From positions 435,001 to 499,000 of the forward strand of contig JACKCV010000001.1 in assembly GCA_020633825.1 (NCBI GenBank): 64,000 nt of DNA, read 5' to 3'. This DNA comes from Fibrobacteria bacterium (lineage in GTDB: Bacteria > Fibrobacterota > Fibrobacteria > UBA5070). Every line of letters begins with the position of its first letter. Position 1 is the first letter of the stretch. Of this stretch, positions 33,648 to 42,025 are shown in pieces. Position numbers and translations under genes: made by a program. The notes below the pieces were generated by a model. The model made no database searches. It was not told the origin of the DNA and saw only the letters and a program-made list of their open reading frames with translations.

Positions 33648-34784
33648 GTGGACACGGATTTCGAACGATGGCGTGAAGCCTGGGGGGCGCGAGTCGAACG
33701 TCTGAAGGCGCAAGATCGCCATCGCACGCTCGGCTGGAGCGACAACGCCCCCTTTTGCCACAACGATTATCTCGGGCTGCGCCAGGACACCCGGCTGAAG
33801 GAAGGATTGCGCCGGGCCCTCGATGCCGGGTTGCCCACCACCTCCTCGGGTTCGCGTCTCCTGTCCGGCAACCTCGGACTCTTCCAGGAGTTCGAGCAAT
33901 CGTTCGCCCAGGCGGTCGGGATGCCCTCGGGGTTGGTCTTCGCCTCCGCTTCGGAGGCCAACCGCGTGGGGATCGGAGCCTTGGTGGGGCGGCGGGATCT
34001 GGTCCTCCACGACGAGCTGGCCCATGCATCCCTGGTCGATGGCGCTCTGCAATCGGGCGCGCATCGTCGAAGATTCCGTCACAACGATCCGGGCGATCTG
34101 CGGGATCGTCTGGCGGAATCCTCCGGGGGAGGCATCCGCCTGGTGGTCACGGAATCCGTTTTCTCCATGGATGGCGACCTCGCCCCCCTGGAGGAGATCG
34201 CGGAGGTCTGCGAGGAATTCGGGGCTCTCCTGATGGTCGACGAGGCCCACGCAGTCGGGTTGTTCGGGCGACGCCGGACGGGTCTGACGGAATCGATGCG
34301 CCGCCGCGCATCCCTGATCGCTACCACGCATGGCTTCGGGAAGGCCCTGGCCTCCTCCGGAGGCATGCTCTGCACCCATGCGGAGGTCCTGGATGCCATC
34401 GTGAACACCTCCCGGGCCTTCATCTTCACCACGGCGCCGAGTCCTCTGGCCATCGAAGTGGCCCGGTTGGCCTGGGGGATCGCCCAGAGGGATGTCTACC
34501 GCCAGGAGCGATTGACGCAATTGGTGGAGATGATGGCCGAGGGGCTGCGCGGACTCGGCAAGTTGGCTCCGGGTGCCGGACGATCTCCCATCTTTCCGAT
34601 CCATTGCGGTGGATTGGCGCAAGCTCGCGCCCTGGGGGAAGAGTTCGAGGACATGGGGATTCCCCTTCGGCCGATCCGGCCTCCGACCGTCCCCGCGGGG
34701 ACCGAGCGCCTGCGCGCGACCGTCAGCGCCGACCTCGAGCCCAACCTGATCCGCCACTTCCTGGAGGTCCTGCGTGGCCGTTGA
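33648..34784 (+). CDS. bioF: 8-amino-7-oxononanoate synthase
   Basis: BioF joins pimeloyl-ACP (or pimeloyl-CoA) and alanine in biotin synthesis. The 378-residue alpha-oxoamine synthase shows FCHNDYLGLR, SGSRLLSGN, the MVDEAHAVG aspartate and histidine, and the PLP lysine in THGFGKALASSGG. The GTG start follows a TACCTTTC element by 5 nt. Its last 11 nt overlap the bioDA gene, so the two are translationally coupled. Confidence 0.92.
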   Translation: MDTDFERWREAWGARVERLKAQDRHRTLGWSDNAPFCHNDYLGLRQDTRLKEGLRRALDAGLPTTSSGSRLLSGNLGLFQEFEQSFAQAVGMPSGLVFASASEANRVGIGALVGRRDLVLHDELAHASLVDGALQSGAHRRRFRHNDPGDLRDRLAESSGGGIRLVVTESVFSMDGDLAPLEEIAEVCEEFGALLMVDEAHAVGLFGRRRTGLTESMRRRASLIATTHGFGKALASSGGMLCTHAEVLDAIVNTSRAFIFTTAPSPLAIEVARLAWGIAQRDVYRQERLTQLVEMMAEGLRGLGKLAPGAGRSPIFPIHCGGLAQARALGEEFEDMGIPLRPIRPPTVPAGTERLRATVSADLEPNLIRHFLEVLRGR

Positions 34785-36792
34785 GAACCCGCTCCTTGGG
34801 GATCCCTTCCCCCGATCCGTCTTCGTGACCGGGACCGGTACGGATGTCGGGAAGACCGTGGCGTGCGCCCTGCTTTGCCGACTCTGGGAGGCCGAATACT
34901 GGAAGCCCGTCCAGGCGGGGACCGCGCTGCAGGATATGTCGGAAATCGTCCGGCTCGTCCCGGTCGTGTCGGTCCACCTGTCGAGAGTCACCCTCGACGA
35001 ACCGGCTTCTCCGCACCTCGCCGCACGGCGCGAAGGCGTGGAGATCACGGTGGCCGACCTGGTCGAGAACGCTCCCGAGGGGTGGAGCCTGGTCGTGGAA
35101 GGGGCGGGAGGGGCACTGGTCCCGATCAACGACCGGGAATCCATGGCCGATCTGTGCAAGGCATTGGATCTGCCTGCCGTGGTCGTGGCCTCCACCGGAC
35201 TGGGAACGATCCATCACACGTTGTCGACCCTGGAGGCGCTTCGGGCGAGGGGGTGCGGGATCTCCGGAGTCCTTCTGCAAGGGGATGCCCACGGGGAGAA
35301 CGCCCGCCAGATCCGTGACCGCGGGAACGTGGCCATCCTGGGGCGCATCCCCCGGATGTATCCGCTGGATTCCCAGGCGGTGGCCGATCTGGCCCGGCGC
35401 TGGGCGGAGGAGCCGTGGCGGGATCCCTGCGAAGAGGATACCCCTTGCGCGTTGCCTATCATCCCTTCCCGATCGCTGGTGGAGAGGGACGCGGAGGTCG
35501 TCTGGCATCCCTACACCCAGCACCAGACCATGGACGCCCCGTTGGAGATCGTCCGGGCCTACGGTGCGAGCTTGTTCACGGCCCAAGGGGAGGAGGTCCT
35601 CGATGCGGTCTCGAGCTGGTGGGTCTGCAACCACGGGCATGGGCATCCGAAGATCGCGGAGGCCATCTCCACCCAGGCTCGTTCCCTGGAGCAGGTGATC
35701 TTCGCCGGATGCACGCACGACCCGGCGGTCTCCTTGTCCGAATCCCTGTTGGCGTGCGTTCCCGGAAACCAGGGCCGGATCTTCTTCTCCGACAACGGAT
35801 CCACGGCGGTCGAGGTCGCCTTGAAAGCCTGCGTCCAGACCGCGGTTCGTCGCGGGATCCGGAAACCCCGCATCGGAGCCCTCGCCGAGGCCTACCACGG
35901 CGACACCTTCGGGGCCATGGCCCTGGGGGAACGATCGGTGTTCTCCAGTGCCTTCGAGAGTCTGCTCTTCGAAGTGGACCGCCTCCCGAGCCCGGCCGGA
36001 TGCTGGGATCCCCGCTCCCGGTCCGCGGAGGCCGCGACGGAAAACGCTCTGGAGGCCCTCCGGGGTTGGCTGGATCGCCTGGGCGACGAGGTCGCGTGCG
36101 TGATCGTGGAGCCCCTGGTGCAGGGTGCGGGTGGCATGAAGATGTTTCCGCGATCATACCTGGAAGGATTGGATCGCCTTTGCCAGGAGCACGGAGTTCC
36201 GTGGATCGCCGACGAAGTATTCACCGGGTTCGGTCGAACGGGTCCGCTGTTCGCCACCTCCGATGTTCCGGGCGCCCCTTCGTTGCACCCCTCGGCCGTC
36301 TGCATGTCCAAGGGGTTGACGGGAGGCTTCCTTCCCATGGGGGTGACGTCCTTCTCCCGCGACATCTTCGATCGTTTCCTATCCCCCTCGCGCGGCGACG
36401 CATTCTTCCATGGCCATTCGTTCACCGGCAATCCCTTGGGATGCGCGGCGGCTCTGGCATCCCTGGAATTGTCGTTGTCTGCAGAAAGCATCCGAAGCCG
36501 CCTGCAGTTGGAGCAATGGCACCGACGGGGTTTGGGGAGTTTGGAACGTCAAGGACTCATCGAGGGGCTGCGAGTCACCGGGACCATCGCCGCGTTCGAG
36601 CTCCCCGGGGCTCCCCGGGGATACCTGGCCACACGTGGTCAGGAGGTCGCCAAGGCCTGCCTGGACCGAGGCGTCCTGCTCCGACCTCTGGGGGACACCC
36701 TCTATCTCGTCCCCCCGTTCTGTCTCCGGGAAACCCAGTACGATCGCATCCTGAACGCTCTCGAACAGGCTCTGGGAACGCCTGGCGCCTGA
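34774..36792 (+). CDS. bioDA: Fused dethiobiotin synthetase / DAPA aminotransferase (BioD-BioA)
   Basis: One 672-residue frame holds two biotin enzymes. Residues 1-215 are BioD: the P-loop GTGTDVGKT, the substrate lysine in YWKPVQAG and the VVEGAGGALVPI motif. Residues about 228-672 are BioA, the PLP enzyme that makes 7,8-diaminopelargonate: WHPYTQH, SSWWVCNHGHGHP, ADEVFTGFGRTG, the PLP lysine in SKGLTGGFLPMG and HGHSFTGNPLGC. BioA's product is BioD's substrate, so the fusion joins consecutive steps, as in plant BIO3-BIO1. No stop or frameshift separates the domains. The GTG start overlaps bioF. Confidence 0.93.
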   Translation: MAVENPLLGDPFPRSVFVTGTGTDVGKTVACALLCRLWEAEYWKPVQAGTALQDMSEIVRLVPVVSVHLSRVTLDEPASPHLAARREGVEITVADLVENAPEGWSLVVEGAGGALVPINDRESMADLCKALDLPAVVVASTGLGTIHHTLSTLEALRARGCGISGVLLQGDAHGENARQIRDRGNVAILGRIPRMYPLDSQAVADLARRWAEEPWRDPCEEDTPCALPIIPSRSLVERDAEVVWHPYTQHQTMDAPLEIVRAYGASLFTAQGEEVLDAVSSWWVCNHGHGHPKIAEAISTQARSLEQVIFAGCTHDPAVSLSESLLACVPGNQGRIFFSDNGSTAVEVALKACVQTAVRRGIRKPRIGALAEAYHGDTFGAMALGERSVFSSAFESLLFEVDRLPSPAGCWDPRSRSAEAATENALEALRGWLDRLGDEVACVIVEPLVQGAGGMKMFPRSYLEGLDRLCQEHGVPWIADEVFTGFGRTGPLFATSDVPGAPSLHPSAVCMSKGLTGGFLPMGVTSFSRDIFDRFLSPSRGDAFFHGHSFTGNPLGCAAALASLELSLSAESIRSRLQLEQWHRRGLGSLERQGLIEGLRVTGTIAAFELPGAPRGYLATRGQEVAKACLDRGVLLRPLGDTLYLVPPFCLRETQYDRILNALEQALGTPGA

Positions 36793-36809
36793 TTTTCGCC
36801 CAGGCGCCA
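36783..36809 (+). terminator. Possible hairpin terminator of the biotin locus
   Basis: A 9-bp stem (36783-36791 with 36801-36809) spans the bioDA stop codon, with ATTTTCGCC in the loop. No T run follows, so the call is weak. Confidence 0.35.
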
Positions 36810-36903
36810 TCGAGGCCTTCGGTTCGGGCGTCGGCTCGAGGCAGCAGGAGCCCGGGACCTGACGACCTTGGAGGGCTGCGCTGCCATCGGCATGGTCGCT
36901 GGG

Positions 36904-36932
36904 CCGCCCCCTCCCGACGGGAATGGGGGCGG
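36904..36932 (-). terminator. Hairpin terminator of the OmpA-family gene
   Basis: A GC-rich 8-bp stem (36904-36911 with 36925-36932), extended by an inner TCCC/GGGA pairing, lies 5 nt after the OmpA stop on the minus strand. It lacks a clear T run. Confidence 0.45.
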
Positions 36933-36937
36933 GTGGG

Positions 36938-38506
36938 TCACTTCTTCCGGATTTCGGGGAGAATCTCGGGATTGAGCACCCGCAATTCGACCCGACGATT
37001 CTGTTCCCGGCCCTCGGCGGTGGAGTTGCTCTCTCGGGGCTGGGAGGAGCCATATCCATTGTCGACCAAGGAGCTGCGAAGGGTCGGGAACTCCGAAATC
37101 AGGAACAGGCGAACTTCCGAGGCGCGCTCCTTGGACAGTCTCATGTTCGTGGCGGCACGTCCACGGCTGTCGGTGTGGCCTCCGACCTCGATCATGAGCT
37201 TGGGATATTTGGCCAGGATGCTTCCCACCAATTTGAGGTAGGGCTTGGAGCTGGCGGTGAGCGAGCTCTTGCCGTTCTGGAAGAACACGGCGTCCAGCGC
37301 GATCAACCCCTTCTCCAGCAATTCGTTTTCGAGTCCGTTGGAGCGGGCGCGTTCTTCCTCCAGGGCTTTCTCGGCGGCCTTCCGTTGCGCATCCAGGGTA
37401 TCCGCTCTCCGGCCCGTGGTGACGGCGGCGATGGAATCCTGGCGTGCCTTTTCAGCCAGCTCCGCCGCTTTGGTCTCCAGGGCCGCGGCCTTGGCTTCCA
37501 ATTCGGCGGCTTTCTTCTCGTTCAATTCCGCCTTCGCCTTGAGGGAGTCCTTCTCGGCCTGGTTGCGCTGTTCCCGCAGATTGCGTGCTTCCCGGGCCTC
37601 GGCTCCCAGGTCGAGGGGGAGGGTGAGCCCGCCGAAAATGCGCCAGGAATCCAGGGCCTGGGTCTTGCGGGTGCGTTCGCGGGTGCCGCTGGCGGAGATG
37701 TCCGCACCCAGCAGGAGATCCGGCCCGCGCGGGATGTGGAAGTCGATGCTGGCCGTCGCCCAAAGCGGATCGGTGAGCGGTGCCAGGTCCGAGACGATGG
37801 TGCGCAAGTGGCCTTCGAGTCCCAAGGTGATCAGCGATCCCGGACTGACGGCAAGCCCCAGATCGATGACCGCAACGGATCCGTGCTTGTCCTGCAGGGT
37901 CGCGACCAGCCCTTCGTTGGCGTGGAGCTCGACCAGGACTTGGGGGGTCGGCATGCGCAAGGTCTGGAGGAATCGTGCCTCGAAATCGTACCCGGTGCGG
38001 TTTTCGAAATAGGTGTATCCATCCACGTAGGAGATCTTCCGGGCGCTGTCGTACCCCTGATGGATCGGATCCGCGGCGGCTCCGGCGATCACCCCCGCCT
38101 GGAATCCCAGCCGCAACGGAAAGGCCGGATCCAGGGGAAGGGACACCTTCGCGGCCGCCCCACTGGCACCGAAGCCCGCGGCGTTGGGATTCTTGTCCCA
38201 ATCGGAAACCGAGTAGTACACGCTCCACGCGCTGAAGTCGATGAAGCTGTTGGCCCCGAAGGCCACCGAACCGAGGACCGATCCGACCATGGCATCCTTG
38301 GGGGGAGTCCAACCTTTCACGTAGGTCTCGTTGGGGTTGGCAGCCCCGCGCAGTCCGAGCACGAGGACTCCACTTCCCAGCCCTTCGGCGGATCGGGTCT
38401 GCGAGAGCCCACGCCCTCCGAGCCAGGTGAATCCAGTGGAGGGAGCCGGAGGGGCCTCGGCCGAGGCCACCATCCGGAGGGTCAAACAGAGGGCAAAGAG
38501 GGACAC
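36938..38506 (-). CDS. OmpA-family outer-membrane protein
   Basis: The 522-residue protein has an N-terminal signal peptide (GTG start, cleavage near AEAPP), a beta-rich barrel-like region to about 310, and a long Ala/Glu/Lys coiled coil (about 310-410, with EAKAAALETKAAEL). It ends in a C-terminal OmpA peptidoglycan-binding domain (VGGHTDSRGRAATNMRLSKERA, then GYGSSQP and EQNRRVELRV). It probably tethers the outer membrane to the wall. GGAGG precedes the GTG. It is a single gene with its own terminator. Confidence 0.85.
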   Translation of the reverse strand: MSLFALCLTLRMVASAEAPPAPSTGFTWLGGRGLSQTRSAEGLGSGVLVLGLRGAANPNETYVKGWTPPKDAMVGSVLGSVAFGANSFIDFSAWSVYYSVSDWDKNPNAAGFGASGAAAKVSLPLDPAFPLRLGFQAGVIAGAAADPIHQGYDSARKISYVDGYTYFENRTGYDFEARFLQTLRMPTPQVLVELHANEGLVATLQDKHGSVAVIDLGLAVSPGSLITLGLEGHLRTIVSDLAPLTDPLWATASIDFHIPRGPDLLLGADISASGTRERTRKTQALDSWRIFGGLTLPLDLGAEAREARNLREQRNQAEKDSLKAKAELNEKKAAELEAKAAALETKAAELAEKARQDSIAAVTTGRRADTLDAQRKAAEKALEEERARSNGLENELLEKGLIALDAVFFQNGKSSLTASSKPYLKLVGSILAKYPKLMIEVGGHTDSRGRAATNMRLSKERASEVRLFLISEFPTLRSSLVDNGYGSSQPRESNSTAEGREQNRRVELRVLNPEILPEIRKK

Positions 38507-38631
38507 GGGAGCCTCCGAAGGAGAGTTGTAGACGCTTCTGGGAAATCTTGGGAAACCATAGCAATCGGCGCATAGGTTGATTTGACAAGCTTTTACACCT
38601 TGGGGCCCTCCCTGGGGGATACCCTTGTTCC

Positions 38632-40476
38632 ATGGCTATTTCCACACGACTCGTCTACCCTCGCACCCATCGATTCCACATCCCGGTCATGGGGACCGGA
38701 CACAGCATCGATACCCCGCTTCGCGTGGCGCGGTGGGGGATCAGTTCGGTCGTCAGCCTGGTCGACGACGTCCTGTGCGAGCAGGTCCAGAAGCTGTGGG
38801 CCGATCGTCTGGGACATCCGTTCCAAGGGGTGGACCCCCGCGATCCCAAGGCGCGCGCGTTGCGGTTCCGCAACTATCTGGATTTCCTCGACGGCGAGGT
38901 GTCCCGACAGATGGAGGAACTCCGCTCCCAGGAATTCGAGGCCGGTTCCGACAAGTACACCTGGTTCGAGATGTTGCCGGATTCCTCCCCCTTGAAGACC
39001 CGCTGGAAGGGATTCCTCTCCCTTCCCGCCGGGGAAGCGCGAGATGCCGAAGGCGCGGCTCTCACCCAGGCCATGGAGCCGGGGGCGATCGACGTCAACA
39101 TCATGACCAAGCTCGATCGTCGCCCGACTCTCAAGGATGGCACCCTCGTCGAAGCACGCCTGTCCGACGCCAAGCTCGCCCTGGAAGGTTTCGCCACCTC
39201 CAAGGTGCGCGGCAGCATGGTCTTCTCGGCCGGGATCAATCCCACCTTGTACGGAACCCTGGAGGAATTCTCCGGGTTCTACCGGCAGGGTGGGGAGGAG
39301 GCGGAGAAGGGAATCATCATCAAGGTCTCCGATTTCCGCTCGGCGATGACCCAGGGGCGCTTCCTCGCCAAGAAGGGCATCGAAGTCCGCGAATTCCGCA
39401 TCGAGTCGGGCCTCAACTGCGGGGGGCACGCCTTCGCCTCCGATGGCGAGCTCCTGGGACCCATCCTGGACGAATTCCGTCGGGAGCGACCGCGGTTGCG
39501 CGAGGAGTTCGCGAAGTCCGTCCGCGCCTACTACCAGAAGAAGGGCATGGATTGGAACGAGGCCGCCGAGCAGCACGAGGCGGCGATCACCGTGCAGGGG
39601 GGATTGGGGAATTACGCCGAGAACCGCAGAATGCTGGAGGAATTCGGCATGGACAGCGTCGGTTGGGGGTCTCCCTTCCTGCTGGTTCCCGAAGCGACTC
39701 CCATCGACGACACCACCCGCGCCATGCTCGCGGCGTCCCGTCGGGAAGACCTGTACCTCTCCCCCGCCTCGCCGTTGGGGGTTCCCTTCAACAACCTGAG
39801 AGGATCCACGGCCGAGCAGGAACTTCGGCGTCGCTTCGACGAAGGCAAGGCCGGATCGGCCTGCCCCAAGGGATTCCTCGTCTCGAACACGGAGTTCACC
39901 GAAAAGCCCATCTGCACGGCGTCCCGGGAATACCTCGCGCACAAGATCGACGAGTTGGGCGGGTATGCGACGGTGGCTTCGCGCAAGGTGGCCGTCAAGG
40001 AGTGCATCTGCCACCAGTTGGGCAACGGCGCCCTCGAGTACATCAAGCAGGAAACCGCCAAGCTTCGCGGGGAATCCACCGAAGTCCGCCGCCTGCCGGT
40101 CAGCATCTGTCCCGGGCCGAACATCGCCTGGTTCGACCGCTACTACTCCCTGCGGGAGATGGTGGACCACATCTACGGGCGCAGCGCCTCCCTCGTTCCC
40201 GCCCACCGCCCCCATTGTTTCGCCGCCGAGATCGAGATGTACCTCGACCATTTCGACACCTTGAAAGCCGACACCCATCCCGAGAACCCCAAGCAGATCG
40301 AAAGCCTCGAGCGGTTCAAGGCGAACTTGGCGGCCTCCTTGGCATGGTACCGGGAATGGCTTGCAGGTCGATCGGCACTCGAGGGGGAGAATCTGGCCAA
40401 TCTGATCGATACCGTGGAAGAGGCGGAGCTTCGCCTGTTTCCCGCCGAGGAAGGCGCGATCCTGGGCGTTCGATGA
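38632..40476 (+). CDS. Large conserved protein of unknown function
   Basis: A 614-residue soluble protein without a signal peptide. The opening (HIPVMGTGHSIDTPLRVA, then WGISSVVSLVDD) resembles the first strand and loop of FMN-dependent TIM barrels such as nitronate monooxygenase. It has several Cys-bearing conserved-looking segments: GLNCGGHAF, SACPKGF, PICTASREY, VKECICHQL and SICPGPNI. The segments and even codon use suggest a real, possibly iron-sulfur or flavin enzyme, but I cannot name a function. A TTGACA lies at 38582-38587 with no good -10. The HsdR-N gene follows after 25 nt. Confidence 0.7.
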   Translation: MAISTRLVYPRTHRFHIPVMGTGHSIDTPLRVARWGISSVVSLVDDVLCEQVQKLWADRLGHPFQGVDPRDPKARALRFRNYLDFLDGEVSRQMEELRSQEFEAGSDKYTWFEMLPDSSPLKTRWKGFLSLPAGEARDAEGAALTQAMEPGAIDVNIMTKLDRRPTLKDGTLVEARLSDAKLALEGFATSKVRGSMVFSAGINPTLYGTLEEFSGFYRQGGEEAEKGIIIKVSDFRSAMTQGRFLAKKGIEVREFRIESGLNCGGHAFASDGELLGPILDEFRRERPRLREEFAKSVRAYYQKKGMDWNEAAEQHEAAITVQGGLGNYAENRRMLEEFGMDSVGWGSPFLLVPEATPIDDTTRAMLAASRREDLYLSPASPLGVPFNNLRGSTAEQELRRRFDEGKAGSACPKGFLVSNTEFTEKPICTASREYLAHKIDELGGYATVASRKVAVKECICHQLGNGALEYIKQETAKLRGESTEVRRLPVSICPGPNIAWFDRYYSLREMVDHIYGRSASLVPAHRPHCFAAEIEMYLDHFDTLKADTHPENPKQIESLERFKANLAASLAWYREWLAGRSALEGENLANLIDTVEEAELRLFPAEEGAILGVR

Positions 40477-40501
40477 CTCCCTTCCAACCAGGGAGACCGG
40501 G

Positions 40502-40954
40502 GTGAGGGAGCGGATGAAAATCCTCCCTCGCTCCAAAGGCGAGCCCGAGGAGCGCGTCCGCCGGGCCCTCCTGGCCCACTTGGCTTCCCTCGGAGTGCCC
40601 TCGGCGTGCACGCGGGCGGAATTTCCCCTGTCGAGCGTCGACTCGTCGGTCAAGGATCGTGCGGACGTGGTGGTCTTCCAGGCGGTGGGCTCCCGGATGG
40701 AGCCCGTCCTCCTGGCCGAATGCAAGGCTCCCGAGGTCCCGATTTCCGAGTCGGTGTTCGCGCAGGTCCGACGGTATCAACGCCTGCTGCCTGCTCCCTG
40801 GATCGTGGTCACCAATGGCCGGGTCCTGCGATCGTGGAATCTGCGGGATGGGGCCTGGAGGGAGGAGGCCCTGCCTCGGTGGGAGGAGATGAAGGGGCGA
40901 AGCCCTCGAGGAGGGATGGAACTTTCGTCAGCCCTGGGGATGGACGCCGGATAG
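40502..40954 (+). CDS. Stand-alone HsdR N-terminal (type I restriction) nuclease-like domain
   Basis: The 150 residues match the HSDR_N_2 domain: an EERVRRALLAHLASLGVP start, the PD-(D/E)xK residues in RADVVVF (Asp) and LAECKAP (Glu and Lys), then QVRRYQRLL and VVTNGR. In type I restriction enzymes this is the nuclease part of HsdR, but no helicase, HsdM or HsdS follows. Such solo domains are common and may be nucleases or remnants. Start choice: GTG 40502 has a better ribosome-binding site than ATG 40514. It converges on the next gene. Confidence 0.8.
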   Translation: MRERMKILPRSKGEPEERVRRALLAHLASLGVPSACTRAEFPLSSVDSSVKDRADVVVFQAVGSRMEPVLLAECKAPEVPISESVFAQVRRYQRLLPAPWIVVTNGRVLRSWNLRDGAWREEALPRWEEMKGRSPRGGMELSSALGMDAG

Positions 40955-40956
40955 AC

Positions 40957-41925
40957 TCAACGCCTGACGGATTTCTTCCAGCGGGAGAGGATGCGGAAGA
41001 CCCAGAGCACCACGGCGGCCAGAAGCGCGGGCACCAGTCCGGTCAGGGCGATCCCCGAGGCATAGTCGAACAGTGCATGGACCAGGGCACTGAGAGCATC
41101 ATAGGAGCCCCGGTCGAGCCACGATTCCCATGCCAGGCGGAGGACGAGACCCAAAGGCGCCAGGGCGACCACCCAGGCCAGGCGGCCGTGCCGATCCAGG
41201 GGGCGGATCCTCCCGAAACCCGCGAAAACGGAGGCCAGGAGCAACAGGACGTACGGGGTCTCCACGGGGAGTGGTTTCACCAGGTCGGGAAGTTCGTGCC
41301 ATCCCTCGATCAGACGGAAGCGCAAGACGGGGGCCCACAGGAAGACGACGACGATTGCCACCGCGGAGGCGATCGCGGAACGGGGCGATCGACCTGCGCG
41401 TGCGAGCTCTCCCAAGGCGAGGATCAGGCTCCGTGACCACCGCCAAAACGCATGGAGAGGCGCGATCCAATCAAGCGCGGGTTTGCCTCCGATGGAGAGG
41501 GGAGGCTGTGCACCGATCGCGGGAAGAGCGAGGAGGACGCTTGCCAGCCCCAACGACGGCAGGGAGGAGAGCAGAACCACTTTCAAATGATGGAAGGGCA
41601 GATTCACGAAGGCGTGAAGGATGCTTTCGTCCTGGAGATCCACCACGAGCAGGAACAGCGAGATGGGGAGAGGCGCCAGGAGAGTGGCGATCGTGACCAC
41701 CTGGATTCGTCGACCACTGGTCCCTCTCCATGCCAGGAGGGGGAGAAACCCGCCGGCGGCCACGAGCACGTGGGTCAGCGACAAGTGGTACAAGAGGCGG
41801 CGGAAGGAAATGCCGCGCAGGTAATGATGGTGGAACAGGGTGAGCGCGGGCAAGGTGGCCGCCCAAAGCCACAGCAGGGAGGATGCGAACAAGGGGGTCG
41901 GGGGACGGATGGATCGTGGGGTCAT
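40957..41925 (-). CDS. Polytopic membrane protein of unknown function
   Basis: A 322-residue protein with about eight hydrophobic helices, a basic N-terminal and C-terminal tail and a loop with GGKPALDWI. I do not recognise a family. The ATG follows a TAAATTTT promoter element by 25 nt; a GG-rich leader could bind ribosomes. It stands alone between DsbD and the HsdR-N gene. Confidence 0.6.
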   Translation of the reverse strand: MTPRSIRPPTPLFASSLLWLWAATLPALTLFHHHYLRGISFRRLLYHLSLTHVLVAAGGFLPLLAWRGTSGRRIQVVTIATLLAPLPISLFLLVVDLQDESILHAFVNLPFHHLKVVLLSSLPSLGLASVLLALPAIGAQPPLSIGGKPALDWIAPLHAFWRWSRSLILALGELARAGRSPRSAIASAVAIVVVFLWAPVLRFRLIEGWHELPDLVKPLPVETPYVLLLLASVFAGFGRIRPLDRHGRLAWVVALAPLGLVLRLAWESWLDRGSYDALSALVHALFDYASGIALTGLVPALLAAVVLWVFRILSRWKKSVRR

Positions 41926-41950
41926 CGGGGATTTGCTCCAGAGGAAGCAA

Positions 41951-41958
41951 AAAATTTA
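41951..41958 (-). promoter_or_regulatory. Putative TAnnTT promoter (membrane protein)
   Basis: The minus strand reads TAAATTTT, 25 nt upstream of the ATG of the polytopic membrane protein. Confidence 0.4.
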
Positions 41959-42025
41959 GACATCGACGATGGATCTGCGCCGGGGACGGGGCGCACAAGC
42001 ATTCGCAAAGGCCCGACCCGGGGCG

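Noticed and set aside
38582..38587. TTGACA upstream of the 614-residue protein.
   Set aside because: Only TACACC or similar follows at the wrong spacing; not enough to call a promoter.
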